Source: Montifringilla adamsi (Eukaryota > Chordata > Aves > Passeriformes > Passeridae). From it: a stretch of DNA of 64,000 bases. Of the stretch, positions 9,571 through 21,330 are shown piece by piece. A program made the position numbers and the translations under genes. Numbering within the stretch: position 1 is the stretch's first letter; every line of letters starts with the position of its first letter. The stretch lies in NCBI GenBank assembly GCA_017590115.1, contig JAGGNK010007449.1, positions 3,068 to 67,067 on the forward strand, in the 5' to 3' direction. The notes under the pieces were generated by a model. The model searched no databases. It had not been told where the DNA came from and was given only the letters and a program-made list of their open reading frames with translations.

Positions 9571-10017
9571 TTAAGTTTCGGGGTGTTTTATTTTAATTTC
9601 TGCCATCACTGGACAGTGCTGAGAAGAATCTTTCCCTCTTTTCCCATCCTGCTGAAATCCTCCTGATCCTCCTCTCCCCCAGGCCGACCATTCCCACCCG
9701 TTCCCAGGAGGGATTTTTGGCAGATTCTCTCCCTTGTTTCCAGGCTTGCCTTGCCCAGGGAAGCCCGGGACGGGCACAGCTCCCTTGTGCCGGGAGTTTG
9801 GTGGCGGCCAGAATTCCCAGAGCCTTTTGGGAAGAGCCGCTTTCCATGCCCACAGCTCCCGGCGCTGGGAGGTTGTTCCTGCAGCAGTAAAATTGGAATT
9901 CCCCGAACTTCCCGAGGTTCCAGCTCCGGTGCCCGCTCTAGGTGGCAGCAAATCCATGGCTGGGCGGGTCCCTCCTCCCCGTTTTGGGGCAGAATCCCGG
10001 GATTACGGAAATCCTGA
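9436..10017. other. Spacer between inverted arrays; no gene seen
   Basis: Mostly non-repetitive, with a T-rich run (ttttattttt repeats at about 9534-9595). No conserved coding block was seen on either strand. Confidence 0.5.
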
Positions 10018-10170
10018 GATGGAAGGACCTGAGGGGATCAGAATCCAGCTCCTGGCCCTGCACAGACACCCTGAAATCCCAGCGGGAGCTCTGGCAGCCT
10101 TGGGAATGTCACCATTCCCTGGGGAGCCTGGGCAGCACCCCCGGGGGAAAATCCTCTTCCTAAAATCCAG
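10018..10170 (-). mobile_element. CR1 LINE 3' fragment, antisense
   Basis: Reads on the plus strand as the reverse complement of a CR1 3' region: 'ccattccctggggagcctgg' followed by '...aaatcctcttcctaaaatcc' corresponds to the typical avian CR1 antisense text. 5'-truncated and diverged. Confidence 0.6.
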
Positions 10171-10189
10171 CCCGGGACCCAGGGGAGCG

Positions 10190-10860
10190 GCTGGGTGGGG
10201 CTATCCCGGGATTTAGGGGAGCAGCTGGATGGGGTTATCCCGGCTGGGTGGGGCTATCCCGGGATTTAGGGGAGCAGCTGGATGGGGTTATCCCGGCTGG
10301 GTGGGGCTATCCCGGGATTTAGGGGAGCAGCTGGATGGGGTTATCCCGGCTGGATGGGGTTATCCCGGGATTTAGGGGAGCAGCTGGATGGGGTTATCCC
10401 GGCTGGATGGGGTTATCCCGGGATTTAGGGGAGCAGCTGGATAGGGTTATCCCGGCCGGATGGGGTTATCCCGGGATTTAAGGGAGCAGCTGGATGGGGT
10501 TATCCTGGCTGGATGGGGTTATCCCGGGATTTAGGGGAGCAGCTGGATGGGGTTATCCCGGCTGGATGGGGTTATCCCGGGATTTAGGGGAGCAGCTGGA
10601 TAGGGTTATCCTGGCTGGATGGGGTTATCCTGGGATTTGGCGGAGAGCTGGATGGGGTTATCCTGGCTGGATGGGGTTGTCCCAGGATTCAGGGGTGCAG
10701 CTGGGTGGGGTTATCCCAGCTGGATGGGGTTTATCCTAGGATTTAGGGGACCGATGGATGGGGTTATCCTGGGATTTAGGGGTGCAGGTGCATAGGGTTA
10801 TCCCAGGATTGAGGGGAGTGGCTGGATGGGATTATCCTGGCATTCCCGGCATTCAGGGCA
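10190..10860. repeat. 53-bp tandem array, right (inverted) arm
   Basis: Units of 53 bp built from gctggatggggttatcccgg plus gatttaggggagca (for example starts near 10328, 10381 and 10434), more diverged towards 10860. It is the inverted counterpart of 9126-9435. Confidence 0.9.
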
Positions 10861-10980
10861 GTGTGGGGTGGCTGTGAAGGGACACAGGCTCTGTCCCTGT
10901 GTGTGTGTGTCACCTGCTGAGGGCCGCCTGCTCGGGCGTGGGGACAGCCTGAGCCAGCCCTGCTCGGCTTGGTGGCGACC

Positions 10981-11640
10981 TGAGCCGAGCCTGCCTGGGA
11001 TCTTTTCCAGTTCCTGACCAAACCTTGTCCCAACCTTGCCTGGATCTTTTCCAAATCCTGCCCAGGTCCTGCCTGGATCCTTGCTAGACTCTGTCTGGAT
11101 CTTTCCTGAATCCTGACTAAATCCTGTCCAGCCGGTCTGCCCCAAACCCTGCCTGGGTCTGTCCCGGATCCTGCCCCAAACCCTGCCTGGGTCTGTCCTG
11201 GGTCTTTCCCAAACCCTGCCTGGGTCTGTCCTGGCTCTGTCCCAAACCCTGCCTGGGTCTGTCCTGGGTCTGCCCCAAACCCTGCCTGGGTCTGTCCCGG
11301 ATCCTGCCCCAAACCCTGCCTGGGTCTGGCCTGGATCCTGCTTGGATCTGTCCTGGGTCCTGTCACAAACCCTGCCTGGATCTTTTCCAGTTCCTGACCA
11401 AACCTTGTCCCAACCTTGCCTGGATCTTTTCCAAATCCTGCCCAGGTCCTGCCTGGATCCTTGCTAGACTCTGTCTGGATCTTTCCTGAATCCTGACTAA
11501 ATCCTGTCCAGCCCCTGCCCAGGTCCTGCCTGGATCTTTCCTGGATCCTGCTCAGACCCTGCCCAGACACTTCCTGGAGCCTGCCCAGGTCCTGCCTGGA
11601 CCTTTCCTGGGCCCTGCGTGGATTTTTCCCAAACCCTGCC
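10981..11640. repeat. CCTGCCTGG repeat with a 133-bp direct duplication
   Basis: Short units around 'ccctgcctgggtctgtcc' (about 28-30 bp) occupy 11120-11360. A block of about 133 bp starting tcttttccagttcctgacca at 11001 recurs at 11381 (offset 380), flanking that array. The Gln/Gly-rich frame on the minus strand is a repeat artefact. Confidence 0.88.
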
Positions 11641-12455
11641 TGGATCCTTCCCAGTTCTTCCCCAGCCGGGTGCCCAGGGAGCACCTGGGGTTCTCCAGAG
11701 TAGGAAACTCAGGATACAGCATGGAAGGGGGATTTTCCTGGGAGCTGCCAGCCCTGTCTGTGCCCAGGCAAGATCCAGGGGGATCAGAGGGACAATCAGT
11801 GGGATACAGCTAGGATCAGAGGGACGGCCAGCAGGATCCCAGTGGGATGAGAGGGATGCCCAGAGGAATCCCATTCCTGATACCATTTCCTGATCCCATT
11901 CCCAATCCCATTCCCCATCCCAGTCCTCATTTCCTGATCCCATTCCCGATCTCACTCCCATGCGAGGGTCCGGCCCCCTTCCCGCCATCCCAGCAGGATT
12001 TGTTCCGGTGCCGTGGGGCCGCTGGAATTGTCCCGGCCCCTCGGAGAGCTCCTGGAATGTGGGGGACAGGGCAGCCTGCCGGGAGCGGCGCCTCCTTGGC
12101 TCTCCTGAAGGAAATCCGGGATGTTTCCCCTCCGCGAGGTAAAAAATCCCAAAAAATCCCAATAAAATCTCTGGATCCGAACCAGGCCAAAGGACAAACC
12201 TGGGCGCTGCTCCTGAGCCTGGGGTGACAGCGGTGACATGGACAGAGGAGGAAGGGACACAAATCCCTGGGAATGCTGGAGAGATGCCCCAGGGGTGGGC
12301 GTGTCCCCTCTGTCCCCTCTGTCCTTGAGCCCCGGGACAGCTCCGGTCACAAAAGCGGGGACAATTGTCAGGCAGGGCTGTGGCAGGAGGGAGGGTGGCA
12401 CTTGGGGGCACTGGCACATGGCACTGCCCTGTGTGGCTTTGTCACACGCCTGAGC
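11641..12455. other. Intergenic sequence, no gene recognised
   Basis: Mixed sequence with a short 'cccattcctgatcc' repeat at about 11870-11960. No domain was recognised in any frame. Confidence 0.5.
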
Positions 12456-12900
12456 TCCTGCACGCGTGGGGACAGGGTGGGGGGACAGGGTGCAGGGGAT
12501 GGGAACACACATGGGGACACAGTGGGGACAGGGTGGGGGGACAGGGTGCGGGGGATGGGGACAAAGTGGGGACAGGGTGGGGGGACAGGGTGCAGGGGAT
12601 GGGGACACACATGGGGACAGGGTAGGGGAGAGGGACATGCATGGGGACATGGGGGGTGACAGGGACACGTGGGGGGAGCAGGAAAAGGAGGTGAGGGGAC
12701 ACGTGAGAGGTCAGGGGACAGCTGGAGGGGCACACCAGGACAGGGAGGGCTTGGGGACATCGGAGAGGGCAGGAAAAGGGATAGGGACAGGAAAAGGGGG
12801 GACAGGAAAAGGGGGGATGGGGACAGGAAAAGGGGTATGGCGACATCCAGGTGGGACAGGAAAAGGGGGATGGGGACACGCAGGGGACAGGGGGAGGGGA
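12456..12900 (+). repeat. G-rich minisatellite with G-quadruplex potential
   Basis: Tandem 'ggggacagggtgggggga' type units, then 'acaggaaaaggggggat' units. The plus strand repeatedly satisfies four runs of three or more G with short loops, for example at 12468-12660. Confidence 0.8.
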
Positions 12901-13249
12901 CATAGGGACACGCGGGGCGGGCAGCGGTGGGAGGGGGTGAGTCCCTCCTTCCGTGCCAAGGGTGACCGCGCTGTGAGCTGGCCCCGTGCCCGGCAGGAGC
13001 TGTGACCTTGTCCCCTTGTCCCCGCCCAGCTCCGGCACTGCCCCATTGTGTCCCCACCCACGCCTGGCCGGGGCAGTGCCACAGCGAGCGCCACAGCCAG
13101 GGCACCGCCTGTCCCCGTGTCCCTCTGTCCCCGTGTCCCTCTGTCCCCGTGCCGGGTCCGTCCCCGCCCGGGTCCCGCAGGAAAGGACAATCCCGGTCCC
13201 GCCAAGGTGTTTCCTGCGCTGCCGATAGGGCCGGGCAGCGCGTCCGGAG

Positions 13250-13690
13250 CTGGAGTGACCCCGCAGCTGGCACTGCCCCCAGAGCGGGCACTGACCCCAG
13301 AGACCCCACAGCTGGCACTGACCCCACAGCTGGCACTGCCCCCAGAGCGGGCACTGCCACCAAAGCCAGGCACTGCCCCCAGAGCGGGCACTGACCCCAC
13401 AGCTGGCACTGCCCCCAGAGCGGGCACTGCCACCAAAGCCAGGCACTGCCCCCAGAGCGGGCAGTGACCTCAGAGCGGGCGCTGCCCCCAGAGACCCCGG
13501 AGCTGGCACTGCCCCTAGAGCTGGCACTGCCACCAAAGCCAGGCATTGACTTCAGAGACCCCAGAGCTGGCACTGACCCCAAAGCCAGGCACTGGCGGCA
13601 CAGCGGGCACTGCCCCCACAGCTGGCACTGACTCCAGAGACCCCAGAGCTGGCACTGACCTCAGAGCTGGCACTGCCCCCACAGCTGGAC
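13250..13690. repeat. 18-36-bp repeat gagctggcactgcccccaga
   Basis: Tandem variants of 'ccccagagcgggcactgcc' and 'accaaagccaggcactg', ending in the approach to the CpG island at 13.75 kb. Confidence 0.85.
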
Positions 13691-13979
13691 ATACCACATC
13701 GCCCTGTCACCCGCAGTCGCCTGTGCCCCTGTATTGCCCTGTGCCTCCCCGTGCCCCATCCCGACTGGCGGTGCCCCGCGGCCGGAGGGCGGCCCAGGCT
13801 GTCCCCTGTGCGCCCCGGGCTGTCCCCCTGTGAGCCCCGGGCTGTCCCGCTGTCCCCTGTGAGCCCCGGGCTGTCCCGCTGTCCCCCTGTGAGCCCCGGG
13901 CTGTCCCGCTGTCCCCTGGCCGGGCAGGACGCGCCCGGGGGCGGTGGCCTCGGGGCCGGGTGTCCCTTCCTGGCAGGAA

Positions 13980-14081
13980 AGGGGCCGAGCGGAGCCGCCG
14001 GGGCCGGGAGTTTCCTGCGGGATCCGGCCCCGCGGGCGCCAGCAGCGGAGCGGCCGCCGGCGGAGAGGGGCAGCGAGCCAG
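13980..14081 (+). other. Candidate non-coding 5' exon (donor at 14081)
   Basis: CpG-island sequence ending gagccag|gtaacggc, a usable splice donor. The first SHANK3 coding exon is preceded by an acceptor-like pyrimidine tract and cag at 37011-37013, so an upstream non-coding exon is plausible. The 5' limit given is arbitrary. Confidence 0.25.
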
Positions 14082-14604
14082 GTAACGGCACCGGCCCGGC
14101 CCTGCCCGGGGGTCCCGCCGCCCCCCGAGCGCGGGGCTGGGGCTGCCCCGCTCCCCCCGGGGCTGTGCGGCCGGGACCCGCCCGGTGCCCTCGGAGGGGC
14201 CGGGGCGGTGCCGGTGCCTCGCCCCGGGGTCACCGGGCGGGTTTCGGGGGGCTCGGGGGGCACCGAGGAGGGAGCGGCGCTGCTCTGGCTGCCCGGCGCG
14301 GGGGTCGGAGCTGCCCCCCGCCCCCGAGGCTCATCCCGGGAAGGGGAGAACCCCGCGGGGCGGGGCGGGAGGTACCGGGGGACACCGAGAAACGGGGGGA
14401 GGGGGTCCGGGATGGGGGGTGCGCGAGAACCGCGGGATCAGCGGCAGCTCGGGGGGTACCGGGACCCCCGCGGAGCCGCCGAAGTTTTCCGTGCGCCCGC
14501 CCCTTCCGCGCGCACCGGGCTGGCCGTTGCCATGACAACTCCTAAAACTGAGCCCCGCTGCCGGCGGCGGGGGCCGAGCCCGCGGGGGATCCGCCGTGCG
14601 CGCC

Positions 14605-14609
14605 NNNNN
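14605..14609. other. Assembly gap (5 Ns)
   Basis: Five N characters in the CpG island, next to a run of G. The true gap length is unknown. Confidence 1.
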
Positions 14610-15419
14610 CGGGGGGGGACCGAAGGCCGAGGCTGCGGGGGCTGCGATGTGCCCGGGGCGCGTGGGCAGCGGGAGCGGCGGGGTTTGCGGGAGAAAAGCG
14701 GGGAACGGGGCGTGCTCGGGGCTCCTGCCGGGATTTTGGGGGCGGATTGTTCCCGGGAACGGGAGGCGGCGGCAGAGTTTGGGGGGTGCCGGGGGGGTTT
14801 GTGGCCCAGGCCTGGTGTTGGTTTTGCGGCTCCCCCGGCTATGGTTTGGGCAGGAGGGAGTGGATCTCCCCCGAAAAATGCCATTTTCTGGCTCGGGAGC
14901 TGAAGTTGCGCAGGGAGTTGTGCCCGGCCCGGCTGGCTCAGGAGCTGCTCCCGGCCCCCGGGGGGTGCAGGACAGCCCCGAGCAGGGCTTTGATGGGATT
15001 TATGGCGTCTGTGGGGCTCTCTTCCTTCCTGGGCCTCAGCTGCTGGATTTGCCCCCCCGATGTCTCGGGAAAAGTGAATTTATCCCTCTCTGCTCCTCCC
15101 AGCCCGGGTCTGAGGAAGGAGACTCCAGAGCTGAGCAGGTGCAGGTCCCCTCTGGGTTTTCCCTGGATAAAACTTCCCTAAAAACTTCTGTCCTCCTGTC
15201 CTGTGGGTGATGGAGGCAGCAGATTCCCGAAACTCCTCCTCGGAGCCGCTCTTACATAACTCGGGGGGCTCTTTGTGCTCTCTGCACCTGCACGGGAGCC
15301 CTGGGCCAGGCCGAAGGGGCAAAAAAGGCACCGAGGAGGGGCCTTTTATTCCTGGAAAATGATCCTGGGATGCTTTGGGTGGAAGGCCGTTTAAAGCTCA
15401 TCCCCATCCATGGACACTT

Positions 15420-15478
15420 TTCAGTCTCCCAGGTTGCTCCAGCCTGGCCTTGGGCACTCCCAGGGATGGGGCACCGCT
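15420..15478 (-). mobile_element. Short CR1 fragment, antisense
   Basis: 'cccaggttgctccagcctgg' followed by '...gggcactcccagggatgggg' matches the antisense of the CR1 region with 'gtgtccaaggccaggttgga'. Very short. Confidence 0.5.
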
Positions 15479-15879
15479 GTTATTTTTGGGGGTTTTTGGT
15501 GTTGCCGAGCAGCCTGCAAGCCCTAAACGTCCCAGCACATGGATAATTCCTGAATATTCTCAATATTGTGGGAATTCTGGCGTGAACCCCCCCACCCCAG
15601 CCGCCTGTGTTTGGTGCTGCGCTGCTCGCTCGTGCTCTGGGGGGGGGGGGAACGACACAAAAAACCGCCCAAAACCACCCGAACCCCCCCCCAAAACGGC
15701 TCTGGAGCACTGGCAGAGCCGAGCAGCCCTACGCTACGGAACGTTCTGCCGAGATTTCCAGCCCCTAAAAATTCCCAGCGCTGCCTCCCCCGCGCGGCAC
15801 CACGTGCGGGCGGCGAGGCACGTGTGGAGCGCGAGTGCGGGGAGGGGGCACGGCCGGGGGGTGCCGGCCTCCTCTGCCC

Positions 15880-17400
15880 GGCCCTGCATCCCAGGGAGGC
15901 TGCCCGGCTCCGTTTCCCTCCCTCCTGCATTCCAGGGAGGCTGCCCGGCTCCTCTGCCCATCTCCTGCATCCCAGGGATGCAGCCCGGGCTCCTCTTCCA
16001 TCTCTCGGTGTTCCAGGGATGCAGCCCGGGCTCCTTTTCCCCATCTTTCATTACGCCAGAGGAGAATTTTGGACTCCCCCTGTCCTCTTCTGCATTCCAG
16101 AGAGGCAGCCCGGGCTCCTTTTCCCTCTCTCGGTGTTCCAGGGATGCAGCCCGCATTCCTTTTCCTCCCTCCTGTATTCCAGGGAGCAGCCTGGGTTCCC
16201 TTTCCTCCCTCCCAGTGTTCCAGGGACGCATCCTGGGCTCTTTCCATGTTCCAGGGAAGCATCCTGGGTTCCCTTTCCCTCTCCCGGTGTTCCAGGGAGC
16301 AGCTTGGACTCCCCCTCTCCTCTCACAGTTTCCAGGGATGCAGCCCGGGCTCCTTTCCCATCTCCCAGTGTTCCAGGGATGCAGCCCGGGCTTCCCTTTC
16401 CTCCCTCAGTGTTCCAGGGAAGCATCCTGGGTTCTTTCCATGTTCCAGGGAGCAGCCCGGGCTCTCCCAGTGTTCCAGGGAGCAGCTTGGACTCCCCCTC
16501 TCCTCTCACAGTTTCCAGGGAGCAGCCCGGGCTCCTTTTCCCTCTCAGTGTTCCAGGGAAGCAGCCTGGGCTTCCCTTTTCCATCTCACGGCGTTCCAGG
16601 GATGCAGCCCAGGCTCCTTTCCCCTCTCAGTGTTCCTGGGAAGCAGCCTGGGCTTCCCTTTTCCCTCTCAGTGTTCCAGGGATGCAGCCCAGGCTCCTTT
16701 TCCCATCTCCCGGTGTTCCAGGGAAGCACCCTGGGCTCTTTCCACGTTCCAGGGAGCAGCTTGGACTCCCCCTCTCCTCTCACAGTTTCCAAGGAGCAGC
16801 CCGGGCTCCTTTTCCCTCTCAGTGTTCCAGGGAAGCATCCTGGGCTCTTTCCACGTTCCAGGGAGCAGCTTGGACTCCCCCTCTCCTCTCACAGTTTCCA
16901 AGGAGCAGCCCGGGCTCCTTTTCCCTCTCAGTGTTCCAGGGAAGCAGCCTGGGCTTCCCTTTTCCATCTCACGGCGGTCCAGGGATGCAGCCCGGGCTCT
17001 TTCCATGTTCCAGAGAAGCATCCTGGGTTCCCTTTCCCATCTCCCAGTGTTCCAGGGATGCAGCCCGGGCTCTTTCCATGTTCCAGGGGGGCTGCCTGAG
17101 CTCCCCTTCCCTCTCCTGTATTCCAGGGAAGCAATCCAGGCTTCTCTTCCTCCCTCTCTCAGTGTTCCAGGGGAAACCTGGGCTCCCTTTCCCATCTCTC
17201 CATGTTCCAGGCTCCCCTTCCCCTCTCCTGTGTTCCAGAGGGGAATTCTGTTCTCCCCTTCCCCTCTCCAGTATTCCAGAGGGGAATTCTGTTCTCCCCT
17301 TTCTCCTCTCCCAGTATTCCAGAGGGGAATTCTGTTCTCCCCTTCCCCTTTTCAGTATTCCAGAGGGGAATTCTGTTCTCCCCTTGCCCTCTCTGGCCAT
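15880..17400. repeat. Long TTCCAGGGA-centred minisatellite, 35-60 bp units
   Basis: About 40 irregular units built from 'gtgttccagggatgcagccc', 'gggctccttttcc' and 'ctctcag', with composite units such as 'agcttggactccccctctcc' recurring. The last 200 bp shift to a different unit with 'agaggggaattctgttctcc' (four copies, 17236-17390). All long frames here are artefacts. Confidence 0.9.
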
Positions 17401-17639
17401 GGTGGATTTGGGGTGGAGCTCAGGGATCCGTGTGCAGTGGGGCTGCTCCCGGATTTTCCAGGGAAAAGCCGTGGGTGGAGGGTCCTTGGAGCGCTCCGGG
17501 TCCTTTTTGCACGGGAGGTGAGGAAAATTGGGAATGGGGGTGAGCAGAGCCAGGGAATGGGGACAGGATCCTGTTCTCTTCCTGCTCTGTGCTGCTCCAG
17601 CTCTTCCCAGCTGGAGCTGTGGGGTTCAGTGGGAACTGT

Positions 17640-18600
17640 GGGATGGAATTCCCTGAATTCCTAAATCCCCAAATTCCCTGAATACTCTGAATTCCCCTCA
17701 ATCCCTGAATTCCCTGTCTCCCCTGAATCCCCTGAAATTTCCTGAATCTCTGAATTCCCCAAATTCCCTGAATTCTCTGAATTCCCTGAATCCCCTGAAT
17801 TTCCTGAATCTCCCACATCCCCTGACTCCCCTGATTCTCTGAACTCCCCAGATTCCCTGTCTGCCCTGAATTCCCTGACTCCCCTGAATTCCCTGAATCT
17901 CCCAAATCCCCCGACTCCCCTCCATGCCCCGAATCCCTGAATCCCCTCGGAGCTGGAGCACAGGCAGAGGGTCCCATCCTCTTCCTGCTCCATGCCTGGT
18001 GGGATGTGCTGCTCCAGGGCTCCAGGACCACGAGGAGCTGTGGGATGCAGTGGGGACCCGTCGGGTGGAATTCCCTGAATCCCCAGATCCTCTGACTCTT
18101 CTGAATCCCTGATTCCCCTCAAATCCCGAATTCCCTGAATCCCTGAATCCCTGACTCCCCCGAATCCCCAAATTCCCATAATTCCTGAATGCCCCCCATT
18201 TCCCCAATTCCCTGACTTCCTGAATTCCTGAATCCCTGACCCCCCTGAACCCCTCAATCCCCGAATTCCCTGAATCCCCTGAATCCCCCAATTCCTGATT
18301 CCCCTGATTCCCTTGAATTCCCTGAATCCCTCAATCCCTGACTCCTCTGAATCCCTAAATCCCCATAATCCCTGAATCCCCTGACTCCCCTGACTTCCCA
18401 AATTCCCTGAATCCCTGACTTCCCTGAATCCCCCAATTCCCTGAATCCCCGAATCCCTGAATCCCTGACTCCCCCAATCCCCCAATCCCCTGCATCCCTC
18501 AATCCCTGAATTCCCAAATCCCTGAATTCCCAAATCCCCGGATCCCCGATTCCCCTGACTCCCTCAATCCCCGAATTCCCGAATTCCCGACTCCCCGGAT
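17640..18600. repeat. ccctgaatt/ccctgaatc simple-derived repeat
   Basis: Degenerate 8-10 bp repeat ccctgaatc/ccctgaattc, interrupted at 17945-18065 by a non-repetitive island that resembles 17565-17650, suggesting the whole block duplicated. The minus-strand Gly/Ile/Arg-rich frames are artefacts. Confidence 0.88.
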
Positions 18601-18759
18601 CCCGAGCTCCCTCCCCCCGGCGCAGGAGCGGGAGCCGCAGCTAAAAGGAGCACAAAGAGTAAATTGCCACCATCCCACTCCCGGAGGCAGCGCGGCTCTG
18701 TCACCGCTGTCACCGCTGTCACTGTGACAACGGGCACGGCTCGGGGGCGGGCTGTGCCG

Positions 18760-19440
18760 CCCCGGTGACAGCCCCGCAGCTCGGGCAGGGGACAGCGGGT
18801 GGCAGTGGGTGGCAGCGGTGGCAGCGAGTGGCGCTGGGTGCCAGGCCGGGTGGCAGCTGGTGGCAGAACGTGGCAGAGGGTGGCATCTGGTGGCAGTGGG
18901 TGACAGCAGGTGGCAGCAGTGACAGTGGGTGCCAGGCCTGGTGGCAGTGGTTGCAGAGGGTGACAGCAAGTGACAGAGGGTGGCACTGGCCAGGCCTGGT
19001 GGCAGTGGTGGCAGTGGGTGGCAGAATGTAGCAGTGGGTGTCAGCTGGTGGCAGTGGGTGCCAGGCCTGGTGGCAGTGGGTGGCAGAATGTAGCAGTGCG
19101 TGCCAGGCCTGGTGGCAGCTGGTGGCAGAGGGTGGCAGCGGCCAGGCCTGGGGACAGAGGCTGGCAGCAGGTGACAGAGAGTGGTAGTGGGTGACAGAGG
19201 GTGGCAGAGGGTGGCACTGGCCATGTCTGGTGGTAGCGTGTGGCAGAGGGTGGCAGTGGCTGACAGAGGGTGACAGAGGGTGACAAAGGCTGGCACTGGC
19301 CAGGCCTGGTGGCAATGGGTGGCAGCGGGTGGCAGCGTGTGGTGGTGCCAGGCAGGGTGGCAATGGGTGGCAGCGTGTGGCTGTGCCAGGCTGGGTGGCA
19401 GCGTGTGGCCGTGCCAGGCCGCCCGGCTGGCGCTGGGGAC
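18760..19440. repeat. ggtggcagtgggtggcag repeat
   Basis: Tandem ggtggcagtg/ggtgacagag units with interspersed 'gccaggcctggtggca'. Minus-strand His/Pro/Cys-rich frames are artefacts of it. Confidence 0.9.
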
Positions 19441-19754
19441 AGCAGGGACGCGCTGTCGGGTAACCCGAGCAGGGAGCGGCCGGTTCCTCTCTCATGAAAT
19501 ATTGAGGGCCCCGGCGGCTCGGTGACACCGGGGTGGCCCTGGCGTGTGACTCGGGGACAAACGGGGCCGTGCGGGGCCCGGGGGTGGCAGGGCAGTGCTG
19601 GCAGGGCTGGGGTCCCGGGAGGGCACCCCACAGGTGTCCCCTGCACCCCAAAGATGTCCCCTGCACCCCACAGGTGTCCCCTGCACCCCGCAGTGGGGCT
19701 GGGGGTCACGGCCCCGCACAGCCCCAGTGGGGAGGGGATGCTGCTGTGGGGGGC

Positions 19755-20262
19755 ACTTTCAGGGAATTCCAGAATCCTGAGTCCTAGAACTCCAGAATCC
19801 CCAAATCCCAGAATCCAGGATCTTAGAATCTCAGAATGCCAGAACTCAGAATCTGAGAATCCCAGAACCCAGAATCCCCAAATCCCAGAATCCGGGATTT
19901 CAGAATCCCCAAATCCCAGAAATCCAAATGCCAGAATCCAGAACATCAGAATCCCAGAACCTGAGAATCCCAGAATCCCCAAATCCCAAAATCCAGGATT
20001 CCAGAATCCCAGAATCTCAGAATCCAAAATTCCAGAATCCCAGGTTCCAGAACCCCAGAATCCCACAATCCAGATCCCAGAAATCCACAATCCCATAATC
20101 CAGAACCCTAGACTCGAGAATCCCAGAATCCAAAACCCCAGAATCCCAAAATGCCTGAATCCCACAATCCCAGAATCTCAGAATCCAAAATCCCATATTC
20201 CCACAGTCCAGAATCCCACAATCCAAACCCCCAGAACCTCAGAATTCCAGAAGCCCAGATCC
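19755..20262. repeat. ccagaatcc repeat
   Basis: Highly degenerate 8-9 bp array of 'cagaatcc' and 'caaatcc' words, about 500 bp, ending at a CR1 fragment. Confidence 0.88.
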
Positions 20263-20265
20263 CAG

Positions 20266-20460
20266 AATTATTTATGTTGGAAAAACCCTCCAAGGTCACC
20301 AAGCCCAAGGACCTGTGCCCGGTCCCCAACCCAGAGCCTTGAGTGCCACATCCAGGAATTCCCTGGACACCTCCAGGGATGGGGACCCCAACACTTCCCT
20401 GCGAATCCCATCCCAAATTCCAGTGGAATTTTCACGCTGGGATTAAAAGAACCAGGAGAC
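20266..20460 (-). mobile_element. CR1 LINE 3' region, antisense
   Basis: Plus strand: 'tgttggaaaaaccctccaag', then 'gagtgccacatccagg' and 'acacctccagggatggggac', in the order of antisense CR1 3' text (ttggaaaagacctccaag ... cacctccagggatggtgac). Diverged and 5'-truncated. Confidence 0.75.
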
Positions 20461-20989
20461 CCCGATGGGTTTGGGCTCAGTGCCGGGCACCAAAATCCCC
20501 AAAAACGGAGTTTGGGGTCTGGGCTGGCTCCCGCCTCATCCCATGGGAAGGGCTGGCATTCCTGCCTTTTTTCAGGAATGATTTCAGCTTCCAGGCCTGG
20601 ATCACTCTGCTTTTTCTGGAAACCCTCCGGGGAGCAGCAAGAATGGCCGGAAGCGCCGTCGGCCGCTCGTTCCCTCCCGCAGGAAACGCCCGCGGCCCTT
20701 CCCGGCCCCGCGGCCGCGTCCTTGGGATGATCCCGCCTGGAAAAGGGACTGCGGCTCCCGGGGCGCCCAGGAATCCGGGATGAGGCCTGCGGGGTCCTTC
20801 CCGTGTGGTTCCCGATCCTTTGGAGGGTCCCTGGGGGATCCCGTTGGGATGGGAGGTCCCGGAGCTCTCCCTGGTGTCGCTGCCATCCTCAGGGGACAGT
20901 GGGGCGGCAGCGCGAGGTGACGATTTTTCCGGATCCGTGGATGAGTTTTGTTTTCCCGGAAAAACTGGGGCTGGTTTGGGGTTTTTTCC

Positions 20990-21330
20990 TCAGGAATTTT
21001 CTGGAAAAATGTGAGGGTTGGGATGGGAACAAGAAGCCCAGAATCCTCAGGAATGTGAGGGTTGGGAACAAGAATCCCAGGATCCAGGGTCCTTGGGAAT
21101 GTGAGGTTTGGGATGGAACGAGGGTTCCTGGATTCTTGAGAATGTCGGGGTTGGGATGGGAATGAGACTCCCAGGATCCTTTGGGAATGTGAGGGTTGGG
21201 ATGTGAAGAATCCCAGAACCCAGAATCCTCGGGAATGTCAGGGTTTGGATGGGACAAGGATTCCAGGACCCAGGATCCTTTGGGATTTGAGGGTTGGGAT
21301 GGGAACAAGGATCCCAGGATCCTCGGGGAA
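20990..21330. repeat. Minisatellite of about 45-60 bp: gggaatgtgagggttgggat
   Basis: Six or so units with 'gaatgtgagggttgggatgg' and 'aacaagaatcccaggatcc'. Confidence 0.85.

Larger units (their letters stand above)
13750..14790. promoter_or_regulatory. CpG island with assembly gap
   Basis: Very CpG-dense, largely non-tandem sequence except for three 'gagccccgggctgtcccgct' copies at about 13830-13915. It contains an exon-like 3' border at 14081 (gccag|gtaacgg). Position and composition suggest a promoter on the SHANK3 side of the ACR-SHANK3 interval, but no transcript evidence is available. An N gap lies inside. Confidence 0.45.

Noticed and set aside
9126..10860. CRISPR-like direct repeats
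   Set aside because: No unique spacers between repeats, degenerate units, no cas genes, and a vertebrate gene context.
20266..20460. A conserved non-coding RNA or exon
   Set aside because: Recognisable as antisense CR1 3' text, with relatives at 44.2 kb and 59.5 kb.
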